In this document: positions 1 through 11,644 of the stretch, in pieces
Layout of the letters: every line of letters starts with the position of its first letter
Numbering within the stretch: position 1 is the first letter of the stretch
NCBI RefSeq assembly: GCF_954871325.1
Contig: NC_088776.1
Location: 56,833,301-56,897,300, forward strand
Origin: Gordionus sp. m RMFG-2023
Lineage: Eukaryota > Nematomorpha > Gordioida > Chordodea > Parachordodidae
Direction: 5' to 3'
Length of the DNA: 64,000 nt
Notes under the pieces: generated by a model
Database searches by the model: none
What the model was told of the DNA's origin: nothing
What the model saw: the letters and a program-made list of their open reading frames with translations, nothing else
Made by a program: the position numbers and the translations under genes

Positions 1-1264
1 TATTTATATAAAATAAGTATATTCCAAAGCCTTTTTTTGCTATTTTGAATTCTAAAATATTCTCTTAAATTCGATTAGATAATGGGTTTTGCGCAGAGAT
101 CCAAACCGAACCGTTATAATTAACCTAGCCGAATCTGGAGCGTAAAAAAATGTCACTCTAACCTGAACCCTACACTCAAAAGGCATGTGAACCTGATTGA
201 ACCTTTTGATATTCCAACTTTAAAGACGATTAACAACCAGTTTTGATTGATATGCATCAATAATTATTTTTTAGATACTTTTATATATTCCTATTTGATG
301 GTATGCAAGTTACCAAAGTTGGTGATTGGAAGTGTGTTCCCAACTTAAAATTTTTTGTTTTCTCTTTATAAAAAAACGATTATAACATGATTTCTAATAC
401 GCTTGCATGTTAAAAGATTCGAACCGGGTTTTAAGGGTTAAAACCGAACCGGATTTTTATCTAAATTTCCAACATTCTTTACCCTTCGGATCCTTAAGTT
501 TACCTTAGATGAAGATAAAAAAAAATTTTAAAAGTCATTTCAGATTATATTATCTTAACTGCGAACAAATGAATAACCTAAAATTAAATTAGGATTATTT
601 CATAAAATATTTTATTTAAAATTATATAAAATCAAATTCAAAATATCTTTAATTTGAATCTCATTGTCATTTTTTATAATAATAAAAAATATTTATCAAA
701 ATAAGACCAAAAAGAATGTGTTTTTTTTTAAAAAAAATTAAAATTTGTGTTTCAAGGATAAAAGTATAAATTATTACGCGATTATTTTATTTATTCAAAA
801 AAACTCGATTTTTTGAGTGACATCGCGCCAATTCGATCTTTCTAGATTTAAATTATTCCGGAACTTTCCATAACCCGCGACGGGATTGGAACATTTTTTT
901 CCCCCGATCGGATTAGGAAAGCAAAAATGTGGATAATAATATTTATATTGGTAACCCGGGACATCTTATACCAATAATACTTAACAATGATTAAATTTTT
1001 GTTGAACCATTTATTATGTCTTTACAACCTTTCAACTTCCTTGAATGGTTTCCGACGAGGAATGAACTCGGGTGGGAATAGCTTTCTACGCCTCCTCGGT
1101 TCAGATCTGTAAAATCCGAGCCACCCCTGCCACTTTAAAAATAATGACTTTTCTGTACAGCATTTTATATCGTAAGATACCATTTTAAACTTATTTTGAA
1201 TGATTTAGGTTTTAAAATGATGCACTATAGGTGTATAATAGTTTTTAATATCGAATCTATTCAG
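1..1264. other. Upstream intron of the SLC6 gene, no exon recognised
   Basis: I looked for the transmembrane 1-2 exon of the transporter (the conserved NVWRFPY-type region) on the + strand and did not find it, so the 5' part of the gene must lie before the window. The stretch holds AT-rich DNA with several GAACC/AACCG words (positions 98-215 and 420-455) and two GGATCC-like words near 98 and 488, resembling a repeat end seen again at 59434. Confidence 0.5.
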
Positions 1265-4200
1265 GTCTCCATCTATTACAATATGATATTGGCTTGGACG
1301 CTCTTCTACCTTGTCAATTCTTTCACAGCAGTCCTACCCTGGTCCCATTGCGACAATTGGTGGAATACGGCCAATTGTTTCGACTCCTTCAAAGCCCGAG
1401 AATGTTCCAGCGAAAATACGACCTACTTCAAAGGACATTGTTTTAACGTGTCGCGTAATCAATCAGGTATCTAGATATATTTTGCTTAATCTATAAATCT
1501 GAAAATGTTCCCGAAAATTCTAATGTCAAATTCAATAATCTGTGATGCATTTAGTTTTATTCTTTTTAGATTTACCATAAAACCTGCAGGCCTGTCCCAG
1601 GTACACCTGCCGGATCATATAAAAAATTTTTTTTTAAAAAAAATATCTAGTTGGGCTCGGTCGAAATTTTTTTTTAAAAAAAGTCCGGGCCGGGCCATGC
1701 AAATGGTACCTCTGCAGGTCTGAAAAGATTAAAGAAAAAAATTATTGGTTGTAAAGAAATTGATTATCTCATATACAATAAATAGAAATACTACAAATTT
1801 TTTTGGTTTATAGCGTGATGAAATTAAGGGAATACGGATTTAATAAAACGGAAAGGACTATAAATTTATTTAATGATTTCAATTAATTTGTGCCACGAGA
1901 TCTGGGAATGTATTTTAAGTTTTAAATTCTTTCCAAGGTTATTTTTTTTTCTTGCTTTATCGAGGAAGTAAAATTTTTTTTTTTTTGCCTACCTACTATC
2001 ATCGTGCGATTAAAACATATTTTGAAATTTATTTATTTCATACGATATATTCATAATATAAATTTATGGGAATTTGATATTTTTAATTGATTTTTACGAA
2101 TTTTTTTTTTTAAAAAAAATCGAAGGTTAAGTTTAAAAATTAAAAAGTAATTGATTCGAAAAATTTTGGCATGTTTATGATAGGATTTTTATTATTATAT
2201 TTATATTCTATTTAAAACTGATTTTTTTATATGAATCTTTTGAATTTTTTGAGTAGGCCTGATGCGGAGATTGAGGAGTTAGAGTAATATGAGATGGCTA
2301 GGGGTAGGACTATACCTATTTGTCGATATTGGAATGACGTAAATTCTAAATGTACATATAATTTTCACGAAATTGGCAGCTAATTTTTTTTTAATGCATA
2401 AACAAACATGACAACTTGTTATAAAACATTATTATTTTAAGAAAGTTTGGACAATTTATAATTTATTCAAAAACCCTTCCTTATAATATTTGTTTGATAA
2501 CATATTTTTAAATGTCTTTAACATGTCAAGATGGTTATGTATTAAAAAAAATATCTGGCAATAATGTGTCAATCACAATATTTGTAATCGGGCAATTTTA
2601 ATATCTCCAAAAAAAGATCGGGTTAGGGGTATGGATGGAGTTGGTAATAATAATAAATTTTTTTATAAAAATATTGAATATTAAATCAAATTTTATGAAA
2701 AATTTAATTTTTTTTAAAAAACCCCCGGAGGAAAATAACTCTTGTGGTAATTGTGTTAATAGGTCATTCCATATAAAATCAATCACTTTGCAACCCGACT
2801 ATCTTATATTTTGGTTAAATATTTGGTATATAAATTAATGAATTATTATAATTGACGAATCCAAAATATTAGCCCCTTAAATCTACTGGAACCGGAGATA
2901 TAGGCTTTCAAATTGAGTCTGCTTGGTCATTTTTACGAAAAAGATTTTTTTAAAAATTGGGATTACTTTAGTATTATATGCACTATATCTATTATGGCTC
3001 ATTTTATAAAAAATTTAATTTTTAGTATATATTTCTTTTAAATGGGCTTAAAATGTGTAATTTATATTTGAAAATGTTAGACTAAATTTTTTTCCCCCAA
3101 ATTTCAGATTGTAAGGAGTTACCTAGAACTGTCATATAAAAATTTTCAGAGTGGCCCTAAATAAATAAATCAGGTCAATCTACATTTTTTTTATATTCAA
3201 TAACAACCTACATATTTATTGAATAACGCATTTTGGCACAAAAATAAAATTTCAGTTAGATGGCGCAAGTAATTTAAAATAAGTTAAAAACCTGATTTTT
3301 GTAAAATATGTCGTCAATTGGAAGTTTTTTATTTATTCGATAATATTTATTTAAATTAATTCATATTAAAATTACTTAAGCTCAGTTTTATTGATTTCCT
3401 TAAATTTAATTTATATATGACCATTTCGGATTCTTCACGAGTTAAATTATAAATTCTACCATAGTGGTCAAAAGGTAGGCGATATTTAGAATATCATTTT
3501 TCGGAAGAATAAGAATATCAGGTATTGATGGATAATAAAAGGACTTAGAAGGTCCAATAAGGTGTAAAAATATTACCTTTACTTCATCACTTCATCAACA
3601 ATAATAATCGCTAGAAATGTCACCCACCATTCATTATCATAAAAACATTTTGTCCAAAATCTTCTTTTAAAAAATTCAAAAAAAAAGTTTTGAAAGAATT
3701 TTAATGAAATCGGTAAAATGTCAAATTTTTTTGAAATTTTTCTAGTATTTTATTTTTGGACATATTTTTAAGGTTTATATTTCTTCTCCTTTCGATAAAG
3801 TTTCAAAAGTTTGCGAATCAAATTTTTCATATTTTGGACGAAGTCTAATTTTTTTAAAAAAAGAGTATATTTTGTATCGTTCTTTCTAGTAAGTTATTTC
3901 GAATTCTTGGGATTATATTATAAATAATGATATTTATTATTTTTTTATATAATGGTTGACTAAAATTTTTAAGAATTTATTCTAATCAATCTTATATGAA
4001 CGAACGAACGGATCGAATACTAATGAATGTTTTTTGATCCGAATTGATATTCGTCAATATTATTTTAAAAATGAAATATTCGATTCATATAGTCGGAATT
4101 CATATTTTTAACTTTCTGGAAGTTGAGGGCCTCGTTTATAGTAACCGTTAAATACCTCTATATCTCTCAAGCAACGTGTAATTTATATCGCTAAACGATA

Positions 4201-7200
4201 TTTAACATTATTTTGTTAGTTACGCGTCGTTTCTATAAACGTGGCCATAGTAGTGGTTTTTTTTATGCACGCGTTACCATAAATATGTAACTTAATCGCG
4301 ATCTTCGCTTAATAATTTTGTTATAATATTTTTTTTAAAAAAAGGTTAATATAATAATTCCTCTGAATTATAGAATTTCTTAATAATAAATGCGTCCTTT
4401 TTTTTAATATTTAATAGTATTTTTTCCTTTTATTCCAACCCTTAACTTTCCCAAAATGTCAATTCTATTTGTTCCTCAACATCCTCTTTCATGATACTTT
4501 TTAAATATTACACAGGAAAGAAAGAGGATTTAAATATATTATTTTTTTTCCACTCACTTGGGGGAAAAACGATTTAGATTCATACGATATTGGTAGGAAG
4601 GACTCTCCCGCTGAAGAATATTTCAATAATAGGATGCTCAAGATGTCGGATGGCTTCGAAAATATGGGCCAAGTTCAGTGGGAGCTACTGCTTTGCTTAT
4701 TTTTTGCTTGGTGTGGCGTATTCTTTTGTCTCATGCAGGGCATCAAAACTACTGGCAAAGTCGTCTACTTTACGGGTTCCTCTTTATTTTAATATTTCAC
4801 GCGATTTTTAAACAAGAATTGACGAAGCTAACATCAAAAGTTCATTTTTTAATAACTCATTGTATTTTAAACATATAATAAAAAAAGCCTTATTCCCCTA
4901 TATCGTACTCATCATACTGCTAGGGAGGGCCGTCACTTTACAGGGCGTGACAGATGGATTGATTTATTACGTGAAGCCTGATTGGGAGAAATTAATTCAT
5001 TTTAAAGTATGGAAAGAGGCCTTTCTCCAAATATTTTACTCGCTTGGTCCCGCATTCGGCAGCTTGATGACGATCTCTAGCTATAACTCTTTTCATCACG
5101 ATTTTTACAAGTTTTCCATCCCTCTTTAAATATAATCTGTTTATGTTAACTTTTTGTCTTATTATAATCTAATTAGACTACCATATTAAAAGCTCAGATA
5201 TTTTAATTTCTTCTTTAATAGAACTCCTTGTAGTTATTCATAAGTACCAACTGGTATATCGTTTAAAAATGGTTGCGTAGTAAAATAATGGTCATTTTGG
5301 AATCGGTGATTTCCCTATTTTTGAATGTTCGCTTTAGACAGTTCGATATATCTATTAAAATTTAGCTAATTGATAGCTATTCAACCATTATTATTATTAT
5401 ACATTATTATTTTTTTGCTATTCCGAGGTAAAACATATAAAAATGATTACCTAAAACCTTTTTAGAGTTATCACTCCCTTATAGTTACCACCTCCTAGTG
5501 TTCACCACAAAGGGATGCTCATAATGAAGAGTTGGTTGGTCACTATAAGGAAGCGCTTACCTTAAAGAGTTGGGGAAAAATAAAAAATAAAATTTTCTTT
5601 GGCTGTGTCCAAAATATCAAAAAAATTCGATTCGCAAACTTTTTGAAACTTTATCGAAAAAGAAGAAATAAGTTGTTTTTTCTTAAATGTAAAAATATAC
5701 ATTTTAAAAACTTAACATACGATTTCATTAAGGTTTGAAAACTCCTGAATGTTTTAAACTTTTGCGAATTTTAATAATTTTGGACATGGCAATAAAATTA
5801 AACATCCAAAAATTATCACCTTATGGCTCCTCCTGGTAATGAATGACCAGCGTATGGCTACCAACTCCTTAAAATGATCTTATCACTGGTAATAGCTTAT
5901 ATAAATCATTTCTAAGCCATAGCCCCGTCTATATTTTATTGAGGATGTTACCGCCGGCCCCCACCTACAGGTCTCTAATATATACTAGAACGTAACGTAA
6001 ATAGTTTTTTTTTGGAATGTAATGAGTTTTTAGGACAGTAACAGAAAAATAATGGCGTTATTTAAAAGAGCATTTGCATCACTGTACAAATCTAATATGA
6101 CTCGCTTATAACGTTTCTCGAAATACTGGAAACTGAAAACGATTCAAATAACACTTTATTTTCTATTCTTTTCTCGCCCTTTATGTTTACACACAATAAT
6201 TTTAAAAACATATAATAAGGGACGGCTTGATAGTGGGCATGCTCAATTCGGCTACCAGCATTTTCGCGGGATTTGTTGTCTTTTCTATACTCGGCTTTAT
6301 GGCTCACGAACTGAATACTTCGGTTGATAAGGTTATCCGATCCGGGCACGCTCTGGCTTTCGTGGCTTACCCCACCGCTATAACTCGATTAGCGTGGTCT
6401 CCCTTTTGGAGCGTGCTTTTCTTCCTTATGCTAGTCACGATAGGATTGGATAGTCAAGTTTAGAAAAAAAAATGCTTTTTAGAGAGTATTTAAGGTCAAA
6501 AAGACTCAGTCCAGTTTATAAAAATCTCTCTTCAGTCTGAATCGCGTTAACATGCTTATGACATTTTTTAAAAAAAACCCCTTAAGCATTTAGATATATT
6601 TGAAACAATAACAAGTATCTTAGACCACCTTTAAACAATATTGAATATCATTGCGTTAATTTTGATCTGTGTTTTAACCTGAAAGCAGTTATATTAGTTT
6701 CTAATTTTTTTTTAAATAGGTTATATTTTTAAATGCAGATTAAATAGTCCCATTAAGACGAAACTATTCATATGTTGGAACACCTATCAACAAATTTTTC
6801 GAATAACATTATCGACAATTGGCTTACAAATTAATAATAATTTTAAAAATTAAAATATGTTTCCTCATTAAAAGTTCGCTATGGTAGAGACCGTTCTCAC
6901 AACGTTATACGATGGATGGCCTCGTGCTCTTAGACCCCGCAAGATTCTGGTGAGTGCCAGCATTTGTTTCTTGTTTTTCCTCATTGGAATTCCTCAGACC
7001 ATGAACGGGGGCATATACCTGTTTTCACTCATAGATAATTACTCGGCTGGTTGGCCCCTGCTATTCATCAGCCTTATCCAATGCGCCATCGTTTCGTACA
7101 TTTACGGAATTGAAAGATTTCTAAGTATTTCTTTTTATATTCAAAAAATTACAAGATTTCTCGTTCAAACGAGCAAAAGATCCCATTGAAAAAGGAAAAG

Positions 7201-8659
7201 TAACTAAGGCTTACTGATGATATCCGATCGAAAATATAAAAGTGTCAATTAAAAAGAAAAGTAGCCAATCAAAAAAAAATGAAATTGTCCGATTAAAAAA
7301 GGAAAACTTCCATATTTTTTTTTCTCTTAACTTAACTTCCTATTCTTTTAGTTGACTCCACGACAAACATATTAATAGTTTTTATATAAACTCATATATG
7401 ACAGTAAAAATGAAATATCAGCTGTTTTTTTTTCATTTTTTAATAATATATTTTTCTTTACTTACATCTCACTTTTTTTTCTTCACTTTTAATAACGCCT
7501 CGTTTAAGTTTACTATTTTATTTTATTCCAACCAGAGTTTAATAAATAAAAAAAATTTCCTCGAGGATCTGAGAATCCCCCCCCCCTCCAAAAAATAAAT
7601 TTGAGTATAGATCTTTGTAGAGCATAAAATTTGAATATCTTTAAATAAATTTGATCGATGTAAAGACAATAGGTGGTGATTTAAATTTTTAGTGATTTCA
7701 TTTAATCAGCAAAATCGGATCTTATATAATTTTTTTTTAAAATCAACTATAACTTTTATTCTTATAAATTTAATTTTATTCGTAATAATAAATGGAGAGG
7801 ATTTATATTTGACATTATTTAGAAGGATAATCCACTAGTTTACATTGTATTATAAAGTGAAGATTAAATCATTTGATTTCTAGTATAAAATAAGTAATTG
7901 TAATCATAGAACGGGTTGGGTCTCAATATTTATTATCCGGCGTAGGTCCGGTAACGGATCCAATATCCGATAAGTCTCTAATAATAAAAGTGAAATAAGA
8001 GTTTAAAAATAAAATATGCGCGATAGGTGATACGTAAGTTTTAAGAAAGGGTTCGCTCAAAATTTATTCCGCGGACTGACGACCTTATCAGATCTTTTAC
8101 TCGAGAATTACCTCACTTATTTATTTTTCTTCTTCTTCTTGTTCTCTGAAGTTATAAATGATTATTTCCCGGCCGATTTTATTAATCTTATTTCTTCTTC
8201 GTTGACAACGATTTTGTTAATATTATTATTTTTTGCATAAAACATTTTTTTTTAGACGATATCGAAACCATGTTAGGATACAAGGTCAACTTTTGGTGGA
8301 AGCTGTGCTGGAAATACATCTCCCCGGTCAGCATACTGATCCTTTTGTTATATGATTGGGCCTCCAGTACGGGTCTCACTTATGGGAACTACTACACATT
8401 CCCGCCTGCGGCCATAGGCTTGGGTTGGTCCATGGCCCTTTTATCTGTTTCCTTCATTCCCGGATTTTTAATTTACAAATACATCGCTTTCATCGTCAAA
8501 AATAACGTACAGGATACCGACGAACCCAACATTGATATCAAGGGTAAAAGAATATGGAACTCCGATTTCAGGAAACTCTTTTTAGCCAAGAAGGACTGGA
8601 ATAAGGACAAGGGACTCGCGACTAATACGCAAATTAACCAAAGTTTTAGCATGGAATAA
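1265..8659 (+). CDS. SLC6 family Na+/Cl- dependent transporter, C-terminal part (six exons)
   Basis: Exons 1265-1466, 4578-4775, 4888-5110, 6220-6457, 6875-7124 and 8256-8659 (TAA) join in phase (1515 nt, 504 codons plus stop). The product is a plasma-membrane symporter moving an amino acid or related solute with Na+ and Cl-. It begins inside TM3 (ILAWTLFYL), followed by extracellular loop 2 with the CDNWWNTANC cysteine pair and NTT, NVS and NQS glycosylation sequons. TM4 (FFAWCGVFFC), GKVVYFTA-LFPY (TM5), SLGPAFGSL (TM6), LNSATSIFAG (TM7, ion-site Asn/Ser), GLDSQF (TM8, Na2 site) and TM9-12 follow, with a ~50-residue polar tail ending QSFSME. IPQTMNGGIYLF and IDNYSAGW lean to the glycine/neutral amino acid branch, but the substrate cannot be set. 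The loop-4 motif reads YPTAITRL where most members have YPEA. Introns are 112-3111 bp. The family call is firm; the 5' third is missing only because the window begins inside the gene. Confidence 0.93.
1581..1724. repeat. Short inverted-end element, TAGAGACCTG-like family
   Basis: The left end reads AAACCTGCAGGCCTG and the right end, read on the other strand, TCAGACCTGCAGAGG, so the ends are inverted around a ~145-bp GC-richer core (GGCCCGGAC type words) that also carries two T9A7-8 palindromes. Related ends occur at 5968-5981, 29553-29716 and 41209-41221. It looks like a small non-autonomous element; no target duplication is clear. Confidence 0.4.
3651..3842. repeat. Interspersed repeat, copy 1 (inverted relative to 5606-5787)
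   Basis: The stretch starts TGTCCAAAAT and ends ATTTTGGACG; its reverse complement matches 5606-5787, sharing for example GATTCGCAAACTTTT and GAAACTTTATCGAAA. The two copies lie in different introns of the SLC6 gene in opposite orientation. TTTGGACA-type words occur at both ends of each copy, suggesting terminal inverted repeats of a small non-autonomous element. Confidence 0.5.
5111..6219 (+). other. SLC6 intron between the TM6 and TM7 exons
   Basis: Non-coding. It contains the second copy of the TTTGGACA-ended repeat (5606-5787) and, at 5940-5985, the right end of a TAGAGACCTG-type element (CTACAGGTCTCTA). The long-looking frame at 5532-5738 lies on the repeat and is not a gene. Confidence 0.5.
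5606..5787. repeat. Interspersed repeat, copy 2
   Basis: Starts TGTCCAAAAT and ends TTTTGGACATGG; it matches the reverse complement of 3651-3842 over most of its length, with small insertions. See that entry. Confidence 0.5.
6458..6874 (+). other. SLC6 intron, nothing recognised
   Basis: AT-rich intron between the TM8 exon and the VETVLTTL exon. It holds a T5A8 run and no coding or repeat signal that I can name. Confidence 0.4.
7125..8255 (+). other. Last SLC6 intron
   Basis: AT-rich non-coding DNA with a poly-C run near 7577. At ~7906-7981 lies a short GC-richer block running from TAGAACGGGTTGGG to AAGTCTCTAA, possibly another small element with TAGAGAC-like ends. Confidence 0.4.
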
Positions 8660-9344
8660 TCTGCGAATGTGATCTTTCTTGTTTGTCAACCCCCCCCCCC
8701 CTCCCCCCATGTTTAAAAACAATTAAGATTTTGATCTTGTTCGAAATATAGGGAATTCATTTTTTCTTTCTTTTTACAACTGATGTAAATTGATAGGTGT
8801 ATTATATAAACTCAAATTATGTCAAATCAATATATTTTTTTTATACAAGGGGCTTTATTTGAGGTTTCATAATACTATTCGTATATCTTTCCAATATGTG
8901 ATAAATCAGTATTAAAGTTGAGTTATAATTATAAGTATTAATAACGATACGGGTGCCAACGTTGTATTAGAAAAAAAATCGTATTTCTATTTTTTTAAAA
9001 TCGTTTTTATCGAACATATATATTTACATTTTAATTCCAGTTTGGTTGCAATGATTTTAGATGATAATAATTATATTGAATATTCTACGAACTCATAAAA
9101 ATATCGCACTTGTAAATTTTAGAATTGTAAAAATATCGCGGATGTAGATTTTTAAAATTATATAATTCTAAACGATTATCTTTTTTTTACACCAATAAAA
9201 CTGTAATTGCACTATATATATATATATATATATATCTTAATTTATTAAGTTCCAACACCTTACATAAATTATTTAAAATAAAAGGTGGCTTAATAATAAT
9301 ATTATAAATCTAATTTAAAAAAAATTACTATGAATCGGGTATAT
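8660..9344. other. SLC6 3' flank
   Basis: Begins right after the SLC6 stop codon. It holds a C12TC6-type homopolymer block at about 8690-8708, an (AT)n run at ~9213-9235 and otherwise AT-rich sequence, probably including the 3' UTR. I cannot choose a poly(A) site. Confidence 0.35.
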
Positions 9345-9567
9345 AATGTTGTTAAACGGTTCTATTTGAGCCAATTTATTAAAATGGCTAACTCAATATT
9401 TTTCACAGAAAAATATTGCCTAAACCTTGAGATTACGCTGATAGATGTCCAAATATTTGTGCCATCTATGACCATAATCTTCAGGCTTACGTAATATTTT
9501 CCTGGATAAAATATTGAATTAGCCGTTTTTAAAAATCAGCTTAAATCGAGCCGTTTAACAACACTAA
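9345..9567. mobile_element. Hairpin MITE, TGTTGTTAAACGG family, copy 1
   Basis: The left end reads TAATGTTGTTAAACGGTTC and the right end GAGCCGTTTAACAACACTA, giving ~20-bp inverted ends. Subterminal blocks (GGCTAACTCAATATTTT and AATATTGAATTAGCC) are also inverted, so most of the ~220 bp could fold. A second copy lies at 11491-11644. The GTTGTTAAA core resembles the ends of the two hAT elements at 20866 and 30818, so it may be a hAT-derived non-autonomous element. I see no clear 8-bp target duplication. Confidence 0.65.
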
Positions 9568-10379
9568 GGTTATCGATTCTAAGTTATTATATTCTTCTAG
9601 TCTGCTTATTTTAATATTTAGCTATATTGCTGTAGGTATTGTTAGGGTTCATAAAATAATATCCATTTCGGCTTTGTTTCAGGGCTTTGGTTCTAGATGG
9701 GTTCGGTAATGGTATACTGTACGTGTTCGTAAAGGCCAACAAAATTTTTAAATGTGAATCAAAAAATAAAACTATTTTTTTTAAGCGGTAGCCTCGCTCT
9801 GGTTGGTCTAAATTCTTGCTAAGCACTCCATGATTTTGTTTTGGTACGTCTTTAGTTTATTCTATTGGCATACCTATCAGTGGTGGGGTTATGCTCAAAA
9901 ATTTGGAAGGGAGTTTTATTTATGTTTTATTTTAAAAATAGTGTCATAAATTTAATACTATAGATATAAAAAAATTTCAATAAATCTTCATAATCGTTTC
10001 CTTTGAGCTGTATTTTTTTTTGAAAAAGATCATTCACCCTGCCGTATCTTCATTTATCGACCTGGAACTCCGATATCCAAGGTCGATTAATATTTATAAC
10101 ATTGAATTATGACAAATTATTTATTTTTAAATTCGCTTGTATCTACCATGATCAAATTCATAAAAGGAAAACTCTTTTAACACTTAATTACAGGATAAAG
10201 TATCCATACAGTTAAAGAATTTTTAGACTTTTCATTCGGAATATCTTAATGATTTAATATTTTTTTTCAGTCAATTAATAAAAATGGTTCATTGTTAAAA
10301 GGACATTGAAGAACCTGATAAAGAACATCCCAATTTATTATTTCTTTCAAAGTAGATTGTTAATCCTAACCACTACCTA

Positions 10380-10663
10380 TTTGAAAATTTCATATTCCTA
10401 TTAAAACAGAAGCCATCTTATCGATGCTTATAAAGGTAGGAATGATTACCTACCACCATATTCACCTCAGCCAAATCCCAAATTTTTTTGGAGTCTTGAA
10501 AAATAAATATCGAGCAATCAATCCCAGCCCTAATTCAAGAGATGAAATGGTTGGGAATATTATTCAGCTCTTGCATAGATATATTCCTTATGATTTTACT
10601 AACTTTTACAATCACATGCAAAGCTATTTGGAGTTGGGTTATCGTGGACAACTGATTAATTAG
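10380..10663 (+). pseudogene. Decayed C-terminal end of a Tc1/mariner-like DDE transposase
   Basis: One frame reads YLPPYSPQPNP just before 10480, close to the LPPYSPxLNPIE motif that precedes the last catalytic acid of DDE transposases of Tc1/mariner type. The next frame continues FFGVLKNKYRAI through YNHMQSYLELGYRGQ to a stop at 10663, matching the usual C-terminal ending (YYRHMxxYLxxCL type). One frameshift therefore separates motif and tail, and the N-terminal catalytic part is absent upstream. It is a fossil fragment, not a host gene. The family call rests on short motifs only. Confidence 0.5.
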
Positions 10664-11490
10664 GTAGTGCTCATAATTGATTTTAACTCTTATGTTCTAA
10701 AAAGGTACTATCGAGTTCACGGAACAAACGGAATTATTTGATAATAAAAATTAGTCCATAAATTTGTATTTTGTATAGAACATATATAGAAATATCATAA
10801 CCCCATAATAGTGTCTTAAAATGTAAAATAAAAATCCATTAGATGGCGCAATTGATGAAAATTTTAATTTTTAATAAGAAAAATGTGAATTCTTTGTTCC
10901 GGATTAATTTAGTTGGTACAAACTTACTTAATCATAAAATGAATAAAATTTGAAGTTACTATCATTTTTATTTTGTGGAGTAATGATGATCATTCTTCAG
11001 TTTTAGACATGTTTTTTTTTAAAAAAATATTTGGGTGACTAATTTGAAATAAATGGAACAATTTATAATTGTTATTGAATCGGAAAACTAGTTTACTTCA
11101 ATTATAATTGGGGACTGCAAATGTTAAATAAAGATATGATAAGGAATAATATACATGAAATCTTTAAACCAATAGGAAATGGCAATATTTCACAAATCTT
11201 ATTTAAAAATATAAATTTTATAAAAAAAAAGAATAAAGATAAATAGAAACTCAATAAGTTTTCTTTCTTGTACATAATTTATAAAAATATGAATTATTTG
11301 TAAAAGCTGGAGAGCGGGATTATATTGCCAATAAAAAATTGAGGTGCTATAAAAAATGGACTAAGTAAAATTTCCAAAATGTTTTAACGTAGTATCATTT
11401 TTTATGTATTCTACGGTAAAAATTAACTTTAAAAAAAATTAAGAATTATAAGAAACATTTGGGGTAACTTATCCTTTCACATTGCGTGCA

Positions 11491-11644
11491 TGTTCTAGTT
11501 GGCTCGTTTTAAGCCGATTTTTAAAAACTGCCAACTCAGTTTTTCATCCAGAAAAATATTATGCAAGCCTGAAAATTTTGCTCATAGAAGGAGCAAAGGT
11601 CTAGACTTTTAAAAATCGGCTCATAACGAGCCGTTTAACAACAT
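11491..11644. mobile_element. Hairpin MITE, TGTTGTTAAACGG family, copy 2
   Basis: The left arm reads TGGCTCGTTTTAAGCCGAT and the right arm ATCGGCTCATAACGAGCCG followed by TTTAACAACATTA, so the ~155-bp unit folds on itself. The right end is nearly identical to that of 9345-9567, with which it also shares the TCAGGCTT/AAGCCTGA-type centre. It is shorter than copy 1. Confidence 0.6.

Larger units (their letters stand above)
1467..4577 (+). other. SLC6 intron after the first visible exon
   Basis: No coding signal. It holds a short element at 1581-1724 whose ends carry ACCTGCAG/CTGCAGGT, several T-run/A-run palindromes (1625-1642, 1668-1683, 2101-2120, 3848-3862) and one copy of an interspersed repeat (3651-3842). 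Confidence 0.5.

Noticed and set aside
1-1264. Search for the N-terminal SLC6 exons inside the window
   Set aside because: No TM1-2 motif in any + strand frame; these exons must lie upstream.
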